64,000 bases of DNA from DALYLB01 sp033763135. Lineage in GTDB: Bacteria > Acidobacteriota > Blastocatellia > RBC074. Positions within the stretch are counted from its first letter, which is position 1; every line of letters begins with the position of its first letter. A model generated the notes under the pieces. It was not told the DNA's origin, searched no databases, and worked only from the letters and a program-made list of their open reading frames with translations. The DNA is taken from the NCBI GenBank assembly GCA_033763135.1, contig JANRKY010000039.1:3831-67830 (forward strand), written 5' to 3'. Shown here one piece after another: positions 33,059 to 41,600 of this stretch. Both the position numbers and the translations under genes were made by a program.

Positions 33059-34576
33059 TTGCCTTTTGATCTCTCCTCTTCCTCGCCGCATCGCGGGGCT
33101 TCTCACGATTGGAAACCGGACGTTCTTTTCTGGCTCCCGTTGGCCTGCCTCTCGTGGTGGCTTGCCTGGAAGTATCAGGACGAATTCATCGTCGACTGGG
33201 ACGGGTTCGATTATTCGGTCTATACGGTGCAGCATCTGCCGTCGGCGCTGGGGCTGAGCCGGGCGCTCTTTCTCGGCTACAACTATCTGTTGTGGGAGGC
33301 GGCGCATCGCTGGTTCGGCGTCGGGCAGGAACATGTCTATCTGGTGATTCGGTATGGGGTGATGGCGCAGACGGGCCCGGCCATCATCGGAATGTACGCG
33401 CTCTGCAAGGAACTGACGGCCGATCGGCTGGCGGCGACTCTGGGAGCGCTGCTTCTGGCGGGCTCTCCGCTCTTCATCGTGTACAGCGGCCGGTCGATGA
33501 GCGAGATCCCGGCGTTTCTGATGATCGGCTGGGCGCTCTGGTGGATGCTGCGAAGCCTGCGGCGGGGACGCGTGGGCGGCTTTCTGCTGGCCGCGGCGCT
33601 GGTCGGGGCGAGCGCCAACATTCGCGAGTTCGCAGTCTTCTATCTTCCCTTCATTCCGATCGCGGCGCGGGTGCATGGATTCAAATGGCGGGTCGGGATC
33701 GCGGGCATGGCGCTGGCGGCGCTTTGCGCCGTTTCGGGCATGCTCTTCTGGGCCTGGTTCGACACGGACAACTATCTGTTCGCCGTGAAGAACTGGTATC
33801 GGTTGAGCGCGGCGGAGCGCCGGATTCATCCGGTCACGACGAAAAATCTCCGGTTCTTCATCGATTTTGCATTTCACTGTTCCGCCGTCAGCGTGGTTCT
33901 GACGCCGCTCGCGATGGTCTGGGCCGCGTGGGCGCAGCCCCGGCGCGAGACGCGAACGGTCTTCTGGCTGGGCGCCTTCGGGCTGCTGGCCGATCTCGTG
34001 CTGATCGCCAATCACGATCTGGCGGTCAATCCGCGATATCTGCTCACGGGGCTGCTCGGCCTCGCCCCGCTCTGCGGCTGGTGCCTTTGCCAGTTGATTC
34101 ACCGAATGCGGCTGCGCGCCCTGCCGATGCTGCTCGGCCTGCTCGTGCTGACCCAGGGCTCCTATAACTATGCGGCCCGCGAGCTCTATCAGCAGCAATG
34201 GGCTTCTCGCGCAGCCCGCGACTATTTTGACAAGATCCGGGAACTTCCCTGGAACGCCGGCTTCATCGTCGGGGCGCGCAGTCCTCTCATCCATTTTTAC
34301 GCCGGCATCGGCGCGCGCCCCTATTGGCGAACCGTCTCCTCCGGCGCCAACTGGCCCGATGGCGGAATTCACGACGCCATCCAGGCGCTCTTTTACGCCG
34401 GCCGAATCGTCTATGTCGATTTCGATCCCGAACTCTGGCAGTCCGGCGCGCGCGAAAAGAACCGCGAGACCGACGAGATCGAGATGATCAAACGCGAATA
34501 CCGGCTCCAACCCGTCCGCGGCTCTCTCCATCGCATCCTTCATCGCCTTCCTCCCGCGTCGGAGCTGCGCGAGTAA
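33059..34576 (+). CDS. Polytopic GT-C type glycosyltransferase (family 39-like)
   Basis: The protein of about 505 residues has roughly ten membrane helices. An early acidic loop (VDWDGFDYSVYTVQHLP) corresponds to the catalytic Asp position of ArnT/PMT-type enzymes, and it has a periplasmic C-terminal part. It probably transfers a sugar from a polyprenyl-phosphate donor to a surface glycan or protein. The frame is open from a TTG at 32951 inside a repeat; TTG 33059 has AAAAGGA upstream and is my choice. No ATG is available before the first helix, so the start is uncertain. Confidence 0.7.
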   Translation: MPFDLSSSSPHRGASHDWKPDVLFWLPLACLSWWLAWKYQDEFIVDWDGFDYSVYTVQHLPSALGLSRALFLGYNYLLWEAAHRWFGVGQEHVYLVIRYGVMAQTGPAIIGMYALCKELTADRLAATLGALLLAGSPLFIVYSGRSMSEIPAFLMIGWALWWMLRSLRRGRVGGFLLAAALVGASANIREFAVFYLPFIPIAARVHGFKWRVGIAGMALAALCAVSGMLFWAWFDTDNYLFAVKNWYRLSAAERRIHPVTTKNLRFFIDFAFHCSAVSVVLTPLAMVWAAWAQPRRETRTVFWLGAFGLLADLVLIANHDLAVNPRYLLTGLLGLAPLCGWCLCQLIHRMRLRALPMLLGLLVLTQGSYNYAARELYQQQWASRAARDYFDKIRELPWNAGFIVGARSPLIHFYAGIGARPYWRTVSSGANWPDGGIHDAIQALFYAGRIVYVDFDPELWQSGAREKNRETDEIEMIKREYRLQPVRGSLHRILHRLPPASELRE

Positions 34577-34707
34577 CGCGTTTCCCAATGCGGGCATGTG
34601 ATCTACAATGCGGAAAATGAAGTGAACGAGGAATGAGCAGGCCCGGGGGAGCCGATGGCCTCTCGGCTTTTCGCTTCCCGGATTCGACCAGATTCAGGAG
34701 ATTACGG

Positions 34708-36450
34708 ATGGACCGTCGTCGATTTCTCTCTACGCTGTCCTGTTCGATCGCGGCGCCGCTGGTTCCGGTCTCGGAGCCTCTTTCGCAGGCGGGGCCGACG
34801 AGCGCGCCCTGCTGGCTGGATGTCTGCGCGCCCTTCATCGTGGAAGACGGCGAGCGGGGAATGGAATGCGAGATCGTCCTGACTTCGGATACCTTCAGCG
34901 GCGCCCGGGGCCATGAAGACGGCGCGGATACGACCGATTACGAGATTCATCTTTACGATGCGGCAGGGCGGCCGGTCGGGCCGGGAGGGATCGCCCGGAA
35001 GCTGAACGTTCCCGCGATGCGGACGACGGTGATCCCCATCGCGGAGCTGCTCGGCGAGCGCAAGCGGTTCTGGGGCGGAATGCGCATCCGGCTGCGCCCG
35101 CGGGGACGCGAGGCCATGCACGCCGGCGACCTCTTCAGTTCGGCCTTCGTCCGGTGGAAGACCCCGACTTCGTTCGACAATGTGCACGCCAATCCGGATC
35201 CCCAGCAGTGGCAGAACGCCGCGCCCTATTTCTACTCGATGCCGTTTCCGGCGCTCGGCCGATATGACTGTCTGTACAGTCTCTTCAATCCCTATGACGC
35301 GCCGAGCGCCGGCGAACTCGTCCTCTTCGACCCGCACGGCAAGCGGCTCGTCTCGCGGCGCTATGAACTCAAGCCTCACTCCTCGCTGCTCTTCGATCTG
35401 AACGCCGCCGAAATGACCGCCGCTCCCTGGACGCAGCCTCACGCTGCCGGCGCGCCCGCGACGCCGGGCCACGGGCTGATCGCCGTGACCAACGACCCGG
35501 GGACGGCCAAGGGCTTCGCCTATCTGATGATCCGGCACAAGAGCCGCCCGCGTTTCAGCGTCGAACACCCCATTCATCAGGGCGTCTTCAAGCCGGCGCC
35601 GGCCGCCTCGCCCTTCGACGCGAACGGCCAGTTCAAGGCGAAGAACGTGCTCCACTCCCCGCTGCTCTTCAATCAGACGCGCATCGGCGGGCTTACGCTG
35701 CAAACGCGCTTCTATCTCGGGACGGGGCTTCCCCTCGAAGAGGTCCAGTGGGTCTATCCCTTCGCCGTCGATCGGGAAGGGAATGCCGCCTGGTCCGCAT
35801 TGAACGATCCGAAACTGCCGGCGGCCCTGCCCGATCAGGTCGAACGAGGCGTGCTCCGCCTCCGTTCCAATCAGAGCTGCGCCCTCGATTTCAATCGTCT
35901 CTCGCTTCCCCGCGGCTTTGCCGGCGGCCTCTCGCTCGCCGTCTCGCCCGACACCACCCACACCCTGATCAAGGTCGAGGTGCTGGTGCAAGAGTGGGAC
36001 GCATACGCGTTCACCCATTGCCGCCCCGGACTCCGTTCCGCGCGCTCCTATCAGCGCCCCCGGCAGCGCGGCGGACTCGCCACCGATTACATCGTCTCGG
36101 GCGCGCGAATCCTGAAAAAAGAGAACTCGCTCGAACTCGATGAACTCATCGCCATCATGAACATAGACGACCGGGGACTCGAATCCGCTCCCTTCGTCGA
36201 ACTCTTCGGCCCCCGCGGCCTGATCGCTCGACTCCCTCTCGGAACGGTTCCCCCCTTCGCCTGTCGCCATTTTCTTCTCTCCGATCTGCTCACGGGGACC
36301 GCCCGTTTCGCCCCCATGACTCTTCGGCTCGTCGACGAAAAAACAACGCTCCTGATGTCCGCCATTCACCTCGATTACACCCGGCGCGACATCGCGCTCG
36401 ACCACGGCTCCGATCGATTCTCGACGTTTCTCGATTACGGCTGCGCGTGA
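34708..36450 (+). CDS. Tat-exported protein of unknown function
   Basis: The 580-residue protein begins MDRRRFLSTLSCSIAAPLVP, a twin-arginine signal, so it is exported folded. The rest is beta-rich with two similar stretches on presenting text: SLFNPYDAPSAGELVLFDPHGKRLVSR and IMNIDDRGLESAPFVELFGPRG resemble Ig-like or sandwich domains. No catalytic motif is recognised. ATG 34708 has CAGGAG 8 bases upstream; the frame opens earlier at 34633. It may be bound by a cofactor or co-exported with a partner, but nothing in the sequence says which. Confidence 0.75.
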   Translation: MDRRRFLSTLSCSIAAPLVPVSEPLSQAGPTSAPCWLDVCAPFIVEDGERGMECEIVLTSDTFSGARGHEDGADTTDYEIHLYDAAGRPVGPGGIARKLNVPAMRTTVIPIAELLGERKRFWGGMRIRLRPRGREAMHAGDLFSSAFVRWKTPTSFDNVHANPDPQQWQNAAPYFYSMPFPALGRYDCLYSLFNPYDAPSAGELVLFDPHGKRLVSRRYELKPHSSLLFDLNAAEMTAAPWTQPHAAGAPATPGHGLIAVTNDPGTAKGFAYLMIRHKSRPRFSVEHPIHQGVFKPAPAASPFDANGQFKAKNVLHSPLLFNQTRIGGLTLQTRFYLGTGLPLEEVQWVYPFAVDREGNAAWSALNDPKLPAALPDQVERGVLRLRSNQSCALDFNRLSLPRGFAGGLSLAVSPDTTHTLIKVEVLVQEWDAYAFTHCRPGLRSARSYQRPRQRGGLATDYIVSGARILKKENSLELDELIAIMNIDDRGLESAPFVELFGPRGLIARLPLGTVPPFACRHFLLSDLLTGTARFAPMTLRLVDEKTTLLMSAIHLDYTRRDIALDHGSDRFSTFLDYGCA

Positions 36451-36460
36451 AGAACAACAA

Positions 36461-36524
36461 ATGAACGATGAATGATGAATGGATTCTGAAAGCGACTCCG
36501 CATTCATCATTGCGCGTTCATCAT
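36461..36524. repeat. Word-built palindrome, copy 1 of the ATGATGAATG family
   Basis: Arms 36461-36481 and 36501-36524 pair over about 21 bases with 4 mismatches. Both arms are made of ATGA/GAATG words. It lies between two plus-strand genes. A related copy sits at 37305-37365, on the other side of the 36546 gene. Confidence 0.7.
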
Positions 36525-36545
36525 TCGACTTTAAGGAGGCCCGAA

Positions 36546-37292
36546 ATGAAAAAGACCCTGTCGCTCTTCCTGCTGCTCACCATGGTCGCCACCCTTGCCT
36601 GGGCGCAGAAAAAGCTCAAACCCTGGAATGAATGGAACGAGAAGGAAGTGCTGAAGATGCTCAACGACTCTGCGTGGGGACAGACGCAGTCCGATGCGAA
36701 CATCTCGGAGATGTTCTATCGCCCCACCGCCGGCGGCGGCGGCGGCGCAACCCGCCCACTCGATGTCCCCAGCGGCGTCGGCGCCGACAACAGCAGTCGC
36801 TCGACCCAGGGCGCGCTCAATCAGGCCGTCGCCCTCAATTACCGGATTCGCCTGCTGAGCGCCCGGCCCATCCGCCAGGCCTTCGCCCGCCGCACCGAAA
36901 TGCTCAATCCGAAACTCGCCGAACAACTCAAGGCCTTCGCCGAACAGACGACCGATAAATGGATCGTCGTCGCCGTCGATTTCGACTCCACCGATCGACG
37001 CTTCTCCGGACAGGCCATGCAGATCTTCGGCGCCGCCAATGCCGCCGGCCTCAAGAACAGCACCTATCTCGAAGTCAAAAACGGCAAACGCATCTTCCTC
37101 GATCAATACCTTCCCCCCGGCAATGACGGCATGGGAGCCAAATTCGTCTTTCCCCGCATGTCCGAAAACGAACCCTTCGTCACCGAAGCCAGCGGCTATC
37201 TGCGCTTCTATTCCGAAGTCTCCAAGGAGATCAAACTCAATATGCGCTTCAAGATCTCCGACATGATGTACGATGGGAAATTGGAGTTCTGA
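36546..37292 (+). CDS. Secreted acidobacterial protein of unknown function
   Basis: The 248-residue protein has a signal peptide (MKKTLSLFLLLTMVATLAWA). The mature start KPWNEWNEKEVLKMLNDSAW is typical of a small exported family seen in Acidobacteria, by my recollection. A Gly/Ala-rich linker (GGGGGATRP) is followed by an alpha-beta domain with VVAVDFDSTDRRFSG. No catalytic motif is seen. TAAGGAGG lies 8 bases before ATG 36546; the longer frame to 36468 crosses a palindrome. It is flanked on both sides by copies of the same palindrome family. Confidence 0.78.
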   Translation: MKKTLSLFLLLTMVATLAWAQKKLKPWNEWNEKEVLKMLNDSAWGQTQSDANISEMFYRPTAGGGGGATRPLDVPSGVGADNSSRSTQGALNQAVALNYRIRLLSARPIRQAFARRTEMLNPKLAEQLKAFAEQTTDKWIVVAVDFDSTDRRFSGQAMQIFGAANAAGLKNSTYLEVKNGKRIFLDQYLPPGNDGMGAKFVFPRMSENEPFVTEASGYLRFYSEVSKEIKLNMRFKISDMMYDGKLEF

Positions 37293-37304
37293 ACCAGGAG
37301 GGAA

Positions 37305-37365
37305 GAGGAATGATGAATGATGAATGATGAATAGGAGACGCTGCTTTCATCATTCATCATTCCTC
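37305..37365. repeat. Word-built palindrome, copy 2 of the ATGATGAATG family
   Basis: A perfect 20-bp stem (37305-37324 with 37346-37365) lies between the convergent genes ending at 37292 and 37375. It is built from GAATGAT words like the copy at 36461-36524. A terminator for both genes is plausible. Confidence 0.75.
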
Positions 37366-37374
37366 GTTCATCAT

Positions 37375-37953
37375 TTAAAAGTTGAACGCCTCTTTCAACT
37401 TGTCGACCCGCTTGTTGAGCTCGGCGCGAATCTCGGCCTTGACCGCGCCCCAGGTCGTCGGATGTTCCGGCTGTCCTTCGAAATAGAATGGACAGGGCGC
37501 GGGCGCGACTTCTCGCTGCACCTCCGCCAGATCCTGAGGATCGATCGGAAAGACCACACACGGCGGCGGCGCGTGCTTCTCTGACGTGTAGATCATGCAG
37601 GCCGTCGTTCCGTCGCCTTCATAAAAGAAGGGGCACCGAAACACGATCTTGCAGCAGAGCCCGCAGCGATTGCAGCCGCCCCGCTGATAGGGCTTCCATC
37701 GATACAGAATCTTGTCCGGCAGGACCTTCGCCAGCACCCAGCGCCGCGTCGCGCCATACGAATGTTTCGTATATGTGAATCCGATGAGCTTCCGAAAACC
37801 GATATAGGCCTTCTTCTGATATATCTGCCCCTCGTTCAGTTGCGGGATCCGGAGCACCGGCAGCGGCGCTCCCCCCGCCTCTCCAGACGGGACGACGCCC
37901 TTCGACGACTCGATCTGCACCAACCCCGCGGACCGCTCATTCTCTTGGGTCAT
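37375..37953 (-). CDS. YkgJ-type cysteine-cluster protein
   Basis: The 192-residue cytoplasmic protein has the cluster CNRCGLCCKIVFRCPFF in its middle, with further cysteines in ACMIYTSEKHAPPPC and PCPFYFEGQ. This is the YkgJ (CxxCxxCC) pattern, thought to bind zinc or an Fe-S cluster. Function in the family is unknown. The C-terminal helix is charged (AELNKRVDKLKEAF). The gene is on its own on the minus strand; a palindrome lies just upstream at 37981-38047 and another downstream. Confidence 0.8.
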   Translation of the reverse strand: MTQENERSAGLVQIESSKGVVPSGEAGGAPLPVLRIPQLNEGQIYQKKAYIGFRKLIGFTYTKHSYGATRRWVLAKVLPDKILYRWKPYQRGGCNRCGLCCKIVFRCPFFYEGDGTTACMIYTSEKHAPPPCVVFPIDPQDLAEVQREVAPAPCPFYFEGQPEHPTTWGAVKAEIRAELNKRVDKLKEAFNF

Positions 37954-38323
37954 TCAGTTCTTTCTCCTCGGAAAAATCATCCACCAGGACACACGAAGAA
38001 ACACGATGTGAAGGCCATTCTTCGCGCTTCCTCGTGCGTCTTCATGGACAGAATTTTCATTGTTTCCAGGCGTCGACAGGAACCCTGGAAGACTCCTCTG
38101 CTTACGCCTGTCAGACTCACCCCGGATCACTGGACGGCTTCCCACTCCAGGCGCCCTTCCACAAGGCCCGTCCTTCATCTCTCTTGATTCAGTTTTCACA
38201 GAATTTCCGCGATCTTAGCACCGCCCTTCAGCCCTGACAAACTTCTCGCTCCACTCCCTTTTGTCTGTTTCATTGATGAATCGCTTCTAAGACGAGTATT
38301 TTGAAAAATGCTGAAAAACCCTC

Positions 38324-38352
38324 TTGTCATTGCGGAATTGTTGAGATATACT
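38324..38352 (+). promoter_or_regulatory. Strong sigma70-type promoter in the accessory region
   Basis: TTGTCA (38324-38329) and TATACT (38347-38352) are 17 bases apart and match the consensus at 5 of 6 positions each. No annotated gene follows for about 600 bases, so it likely drives an RNA or an unseen small gene. Confidence 0.65.
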
Positions 38353-38369
38353 GTTTCACAGATGAAACA
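38352..38369. promoter_or_regulatory. Operator-like palindrome at the transcription start
   Basis: TGTTTCA and TGAAACA (38352-38358 and 38363-38369) form a perfect 7-bp dyad with a 4-base centre, overlapping the end of the -10 box and the likely start site. This is the usual placement of a repressor operator. A half-site, TGTTTCA, also occurs near 38267. Confidence 0.5.
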
Positions 38370-38850
38370 AGAGCTGGCTCGACACGAAACAACGTGGGAA
38401 CGTTGTTGAATTGGCGGTGGCTGGCGAATCGAGTTTTACCGATCGAGCCGGGTGCGCAGCGTGACCCGGACACTTTGTCAAAAAAAGAGATTGTGCGCAA
38501 CCTTGCGGCGAAGGGCGGCGCAAAAAAGACGGGAAAAATCCTCGCTTGGAGTGGTCACGAGTAATCACGCAAGATGAAGAGAGAGGAATCAAGTTCTCGC
38601 CTGCACCACTTGAACCACACTCAGCCAAGGGCGTCCACCCATTTCAGCTGCCCGCATGAAATGGGTGGAACCGACGCCCTCGTGGTCTTTACAGTCTTTA
38701 CAGACGATGAAAACGAGCAGGGAGTCGAGAGGGAAGAGGGCTGCCACGAGGTCTTCTTCCAAGGAAGAGAGAAGGGGCTTGAGTGTGTGAATCGTGGCTG
38801 AACCGCACACTCAATGGAGTGGAACAAGAAGGTTTCTTGTTCCACTCAAA
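38359..38850 (+). ncRNA. Candidate long structured RNA
   Basis: From the promoter start near 38359, several hairpins follow on the plus strand. AACAACG pairs with CGTTGTT and CCGGGT with ACCCGG. A 12-bp stem pairs 38635-38646 with 38657-38668, extended by GGGCGT/ACGCCC. A 9-bp stem pairs 38779-38787 with 38806-38814, and a 14-bp stem pairs 38817-38830 with 38834-38847. No long ORF covers it. The boundaries are guesses; some hairpins could be independent elements. Confidence 0.3.
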
Positions 38851-38963
38851 AAAAGAAGGCAGGAACGTTTCCGCGGCGCCGAGAGGGGGGGATGGGTTGG
38901 AGAAGAGAGAGCGAGGCGCATCGATGAGCAATGAATTGAGGCGAAATTGAACTGAGAGGGCAT

Positions 38964-39695
38964 ATGTGGATCAACATACCGTCACTGCAGGATGCGCTGG
39001 CCGAATCGGAGTTGAGGGAGTTTCGTCAGCGGCGAGGAAAGAGATATGAGTTGCAGGCGCTGCTGCTGCTGTCGTGCATTGCGATGATGAACGGGGCGCG
39101 GACGGAGGGAGAGATTGCGGATTGGGTGGACGCGAGCGGGGAGCGGTGGTTGAAATGGGTCGGGGTGCGGGGAGGGCGGCGGCCGAGCGCGGCGACGATT
39201 GCGCGACTCTTTCGGGGGATCGATGCCGCCCGGCTGGAGGCCGCGTTGATTCTGTGGGGGCAGCAGGTTCTGGATTCGCTGCGCCTTGTGGAAGAAGAGG
39301 AGTGGGAGGCATCGTCCGACGCGCCCGATGCGGGATTGCCCGATGCGGAATTCATTGACGCGAGGGCGATTGGATGGGCGGACGGAACGGCATTGATTCG
39401 GGGGTTGAGCCATCGGTTGAATAGGGTGCTGGATCGGCTTTACGGCACGTCCGAGTGGGAGCGGGCGACGGCGCGAAAAGACGCGCTGCTCGCGGGGCTG
39501 GCGCTGACGGGATATGTCGAGGCCGAAGAGCTTGGCGCGCCGTTGCCGCTCCACGGTCCGCTGACGGATCAGCAGGAAGAGCGGGATCGATCTTCCCGGA
39601 GCGAGCTTTCCGATGGCGCTTCGCTTGAGATTCCTTTTGTTCCGGCGCCCGGCCGGCAGAGAGAGAGCCCGCAATGGAACCGGTTGCGCGCCTGA
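38964..39695 (+). CDS. Stand-alone ISAs1-type transposase N-terminal domain protein
   Basis: Residues 1-105 of this 243-residue protein match the DDE_Tnp_1-associated domain at the start of ISAs1 transposases (GKRYELQALLLLSCIAMMNG, RPSAATIARLFRGID). The DDE catalytic core is absent. Instead the C-terminal 130 residues read RALIRGLSHRLNRVL-like helices and an acidic, Ser-rich tail, a domain I do not recognise. No terminal inverted repeats flank it. It could be a domesticated DNA-binding regulator or a decayed insertion sequence; an intact frame favours the former. Confidence 0.6.
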   Translation: MWINIPSLQDALAESELREFRQRRGKRYELQALLLLSCIAMMNGARTEGEIADWVDASGERWLKWVGVRGGRRPSAATIARLFRGIDAARLEAALILWGQQVLDSLRLVEEEEWEASSDAPDAGLPDAEFIDARAIGWADGTALIRGLSHRLNRVLDRLYGTSEWERATARKDALLAGLALTGYVEAEELGAPLPLHGPLTDQQEERDRSSRSELSDGASLEIPFVPAPGRQRESPQWNRLRA

Positions 39696-39851
39696 CGCGC
39701 AGACGCCCGGTTCGAGCATTCAGAACAGATCTCATCAACAGAACAAACGAAAAAACATGGAATCCCGGGAGTGAACCACAGGTTCTGCCACGGCTCACCG
39801 GGGAGGCGCTAACGGACGTCTGCCAATTGCAGGCAAATTCAGGAGGCTACA

Positions 39852-40526
39852 ATGCAGAAAAGCGTTCAGGACGCATTCAAGCACAACCGTGCGCGCAAGA
39901 ATGTGATTCTCGGGGGAGCGGTGATTCTGATCTGCATCACGGCGCTAAGCTGTGTGTCGTCCTTCATGATCTATCGTGGAGGGTTCGCGGATTTTCCCTA
40001 TATTTTTCAACAGGCCCTGGCGCTGTTTGCCGTGATTGTGGTGGAGGGCGCCTTTGTTTGGTTGGTGTACGGATTCACCCGGGCGTTTTCGTCAGCCATG
40101 GAGCGGCTGATTTCGCTTTGCGGGATGGGGTTTTTGGTAATCGTGATGCTCATCAATCTGGTGACGCATTTCATGATGGTGAAGGGAATCGTGCTCCATT
40201 CCTTTCAGCAGGCCTGGGTTGCCTGGGGAGCGATAACCGTCTTTATCGCAGTCTTGCTGATCGTGCTGTTCATTACGCTCGCCGATCCGGTGATACGCCT
40301 GATTCGGTTGGAACTGCGCTACCTGGGGATGCAGCAGGAGAAGATCCTGGAGGCGAAGACCGAGAGCCTGGACAGCGATCGAATAATGGAGGCGATGGCG
40401 GATCGCGCCGAGTGGGAGGCGCGCCAGCTGGCGGAGAAGATCGTCGGCGATGCCCGTCCGCAACTGGCCCGCGCGCCGCGCGCCGGCTATGTGACCGCGC
40501 ATTCGTCCTATGACCCAAAAGCCTGA
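39852..40526 (+). CDS. Small polytopic membrane protein of unknown function
   Basis: The 224-residue protein has four predicted membrane helices, at about residues 18-38, 53-73, 92-112 and 128-148, and a long charged C-terminal helix (MADRAEWEARQLAEKI). No family is recognised. AGGAGG stands 5 bases before the ATG. It follows the ISAs1-domain gene by 156 bases and precedes two other small unknown genes, so it may belong to a mobile or accessory cassette. A possible role in cell contact or element maintenance is a guess. Confidence 0.7.
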   Translation: MQKSVQDAFKHNRARKNVILGGAVILICITALSCVSSFMIYRGGFADFPYIFQQALALFAVIVVEGAFVWLVYGFTRAFSSAMERLISLCGMGFLVIVMLINLVTHFMMVKGIVLHSFQQAWVAWGAITVFIAVLLIVLFITLADPVIRLIRLELRYLGMQQEKILEAKTESLDSDRIMEAMADRAEWEARQLAEKIVGDARPQLARAPRAGYVTAHSSYDPKA

Positions 40527-40585
40527 CGCCGCCGAGTGACGGAGCGGAGCGTCAATCGGGGGCCCGATTGACCGACTCGGTGGCG
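40527..40585. repeat. Nested hairpin after the membrane protein gene
   Basis: A perfect 10-bp inner stem (40551-40560 with 40563-40572) sits inside an outer 11-base pairing (40527-40537 with 40575-40585, one mismatch). It starts at the stop of the membrane gene and may attenuate or terminate transcription. Confidence 0.65.
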
Positions 40586-40618
40586 GGAGAGACTGACGCG
40601 GGAAGACCCCGCCTTCGC

Positions 40619-41197
40619 ATGGTCCCGGATCATCTCGACCGGGAAGAGAGCCTGGAGGAGGACGAGGACCTGGATTATGCGGATGGCGCGATGGGATCGT
40701 TCGCTTCGGCGGGCGCTGCCCCAAGGGATGCAATGGCCTATATCCCCGGACAGGAGGAGATCGACCTGGCGATCGAGGCGCTGGATGCCCGAATGGAAGG
40801 AACGAATGGAAGACGCATTGCTCCCTTCACGCCCCCGCGGGGCTCGATGGGGCGGATGAATCTTCCGGGAAGAATCGGCGGCGACAGGCTCGAAAAGGAA
40901 ACAGCACGCGCCAACCAGCGTCGCGCATCCACGCCGGGAACCCGGCGTCGGACGAACAGACAGGTCAAGCAGGACATGCCCCCCATTCCGCGGGGATGCG
41001 AGTGGCGGCGCGCGGACGAGGGATGGAGCCTGTGGAGAACCTGGGGCGAATGGGACGAGGGGAGGACCACCCGGGTGAAGAAGACCCGCTACGCCGGCCA
41101 TCTGAGCGATGAGGCCTGGCGCATTCTGAAGGAGTATGACCATGAAACGTTCCTCTCGGTCATCGGACACCGGTTTCGCAGATACGGCCGGGGGTAA
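40619..41197 (+). CDS. Unknown charged protein of the accessory cassette
   Basis: The protein of about 192 residues has an acidic N-terminus (REESLEEDEDLDYADG), a Gly/Arg-rich middle (PPRGSMGRMNLPGRIGG), and a better-structured C-terminus with GCEWRRADEGWSLWRTWGEW and KKTRYAGHLSDEAWRILKEY. The latter resembles short C-terminal domains seen on mobile-element proteins, by memory only. ATG 40619 is chosen; a TTG at 40568 falls within a hairpin. The next gene starts inside its end with a 56-base overlap. No function is assigned. Confidence 0.55.
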   Translation: MVPDHLDREESLEEDEDLDYADGAMGSFASAGAAPRDAMAYIPGQEEIDLAIEALDARMEGTNGRRIAPFTPPRGSMGRMNLPGRIGGDRLEKETARANQRRASTPGTRRRTNRQVKQDMPPIPRGCEWRRADEGWSLWRTWGEWDEGRTTRVKKTRYAGHLSDEAWRILKEYDHETFLSVIGHRFRRYGRG

Positions 41198-41408
41198 TCC
41201 CTTTGCCGTTTTCGAAATCATCGCCGATGCCCGCAAGATTCGAAGCGAGGTGGACAATCCCGACATTCACGATCGCGCAACCCGCATCGAACAGCACGCC
41301 GACGGGATGGTCAAGACGATCCTCGGGACCGCGGACCTCTCAATCACCGAAGTCCCCGACAGCGTCATCGAGCAGATCGTCGAACTGCTCCGCGCATATC
41401 GCCAATGA
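41142..41408 (+). CDS. Small unknown protein, last gene of the cassette
   Basis: The 88-residue protein has a polar start (MKRSSRSSDTGFADTAGG) and then helices reading FEIIADARKIRSEVD, RIEQHADGMVKTIL and DSVIEQIVELLRAYR. It is mostly helical with no metal or membrane motif. AAGGAG lies 7 bases before ATG 41142, inside the preceding gene, giving a 56-base overlap that implies co-translation. It could be an antitoxin-like or element-encoded adaptor, but no family is recognised. Confidence 0.6.
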   Translation: MKRSSRSSDTGFADTAGGNPFAVFEIIADARKIRSEVDNPDIHDRATRIEQHADGMVKTILGTADLSITEVPDSVIEQIVELLRAYRQ

Positions 41409-41600
41409 TCGTTCCTCGGCGCGCGCCCGTCCCGCAGGAACGAGAACCAGATTGCCGGGCGCCGAACATCACCGAAAAGAGGCCGCTTCAACGAGCCCCT
41501 ATTGCTCCATCTGTACTCTTTCCCGGTGAGCACGGCGTCCCGGCAGTGCAATTTCATCAAGTTTCAAAACGAACCGCCCCGAAAACAAGACAACCGACTT

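Larger units (their letters stand above)
37954..38963. other. Gene-poor, hairpin-rich 1-kb stretch
   Basis: No convincing gene is found in this kilobase. It holds, in order, an imperfect 26-base-arm palindrome (37981-38006 with 38022-38047), a promoter with operator-like palindrome at 38324-38369, and a run of hairpins up to 38847. Weak frames at 38301-38564 and 38574-38801 are not called; the first begins at a TTG upstream of the promoter. GC content is lower than in nearby genes. Confidence 0.6.

Noticed and set aside
36461..37378. CRISPR array from repeated ATGATGAATG words
   Set aside because: Repeats are only about ten bases, without regular spacers, and form dyads; no cas gene is nearby.
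38301..38564. 87-codon frame in the gene-poor region
   Set aside because: Starts with TTG upstream of the promoter at 38324-38352, lacks a ribosome binding site and matches no family; the C-terminal part (LSKKEIVRNLAAKGGAKK) looks protein-like but is too weak to call.
38574..38801. 75-codon frame in the gene-poor region
   Set aside because: Runs straight through two perfect hairpins and has low-complexity, charged content, so it is probably accidental.
38964..39695. Complete ISAs1 insertion sequence
   Set aside because: The DDE catalytic core is missing and no flanking terminal inverted repeats or target duplication are seen.
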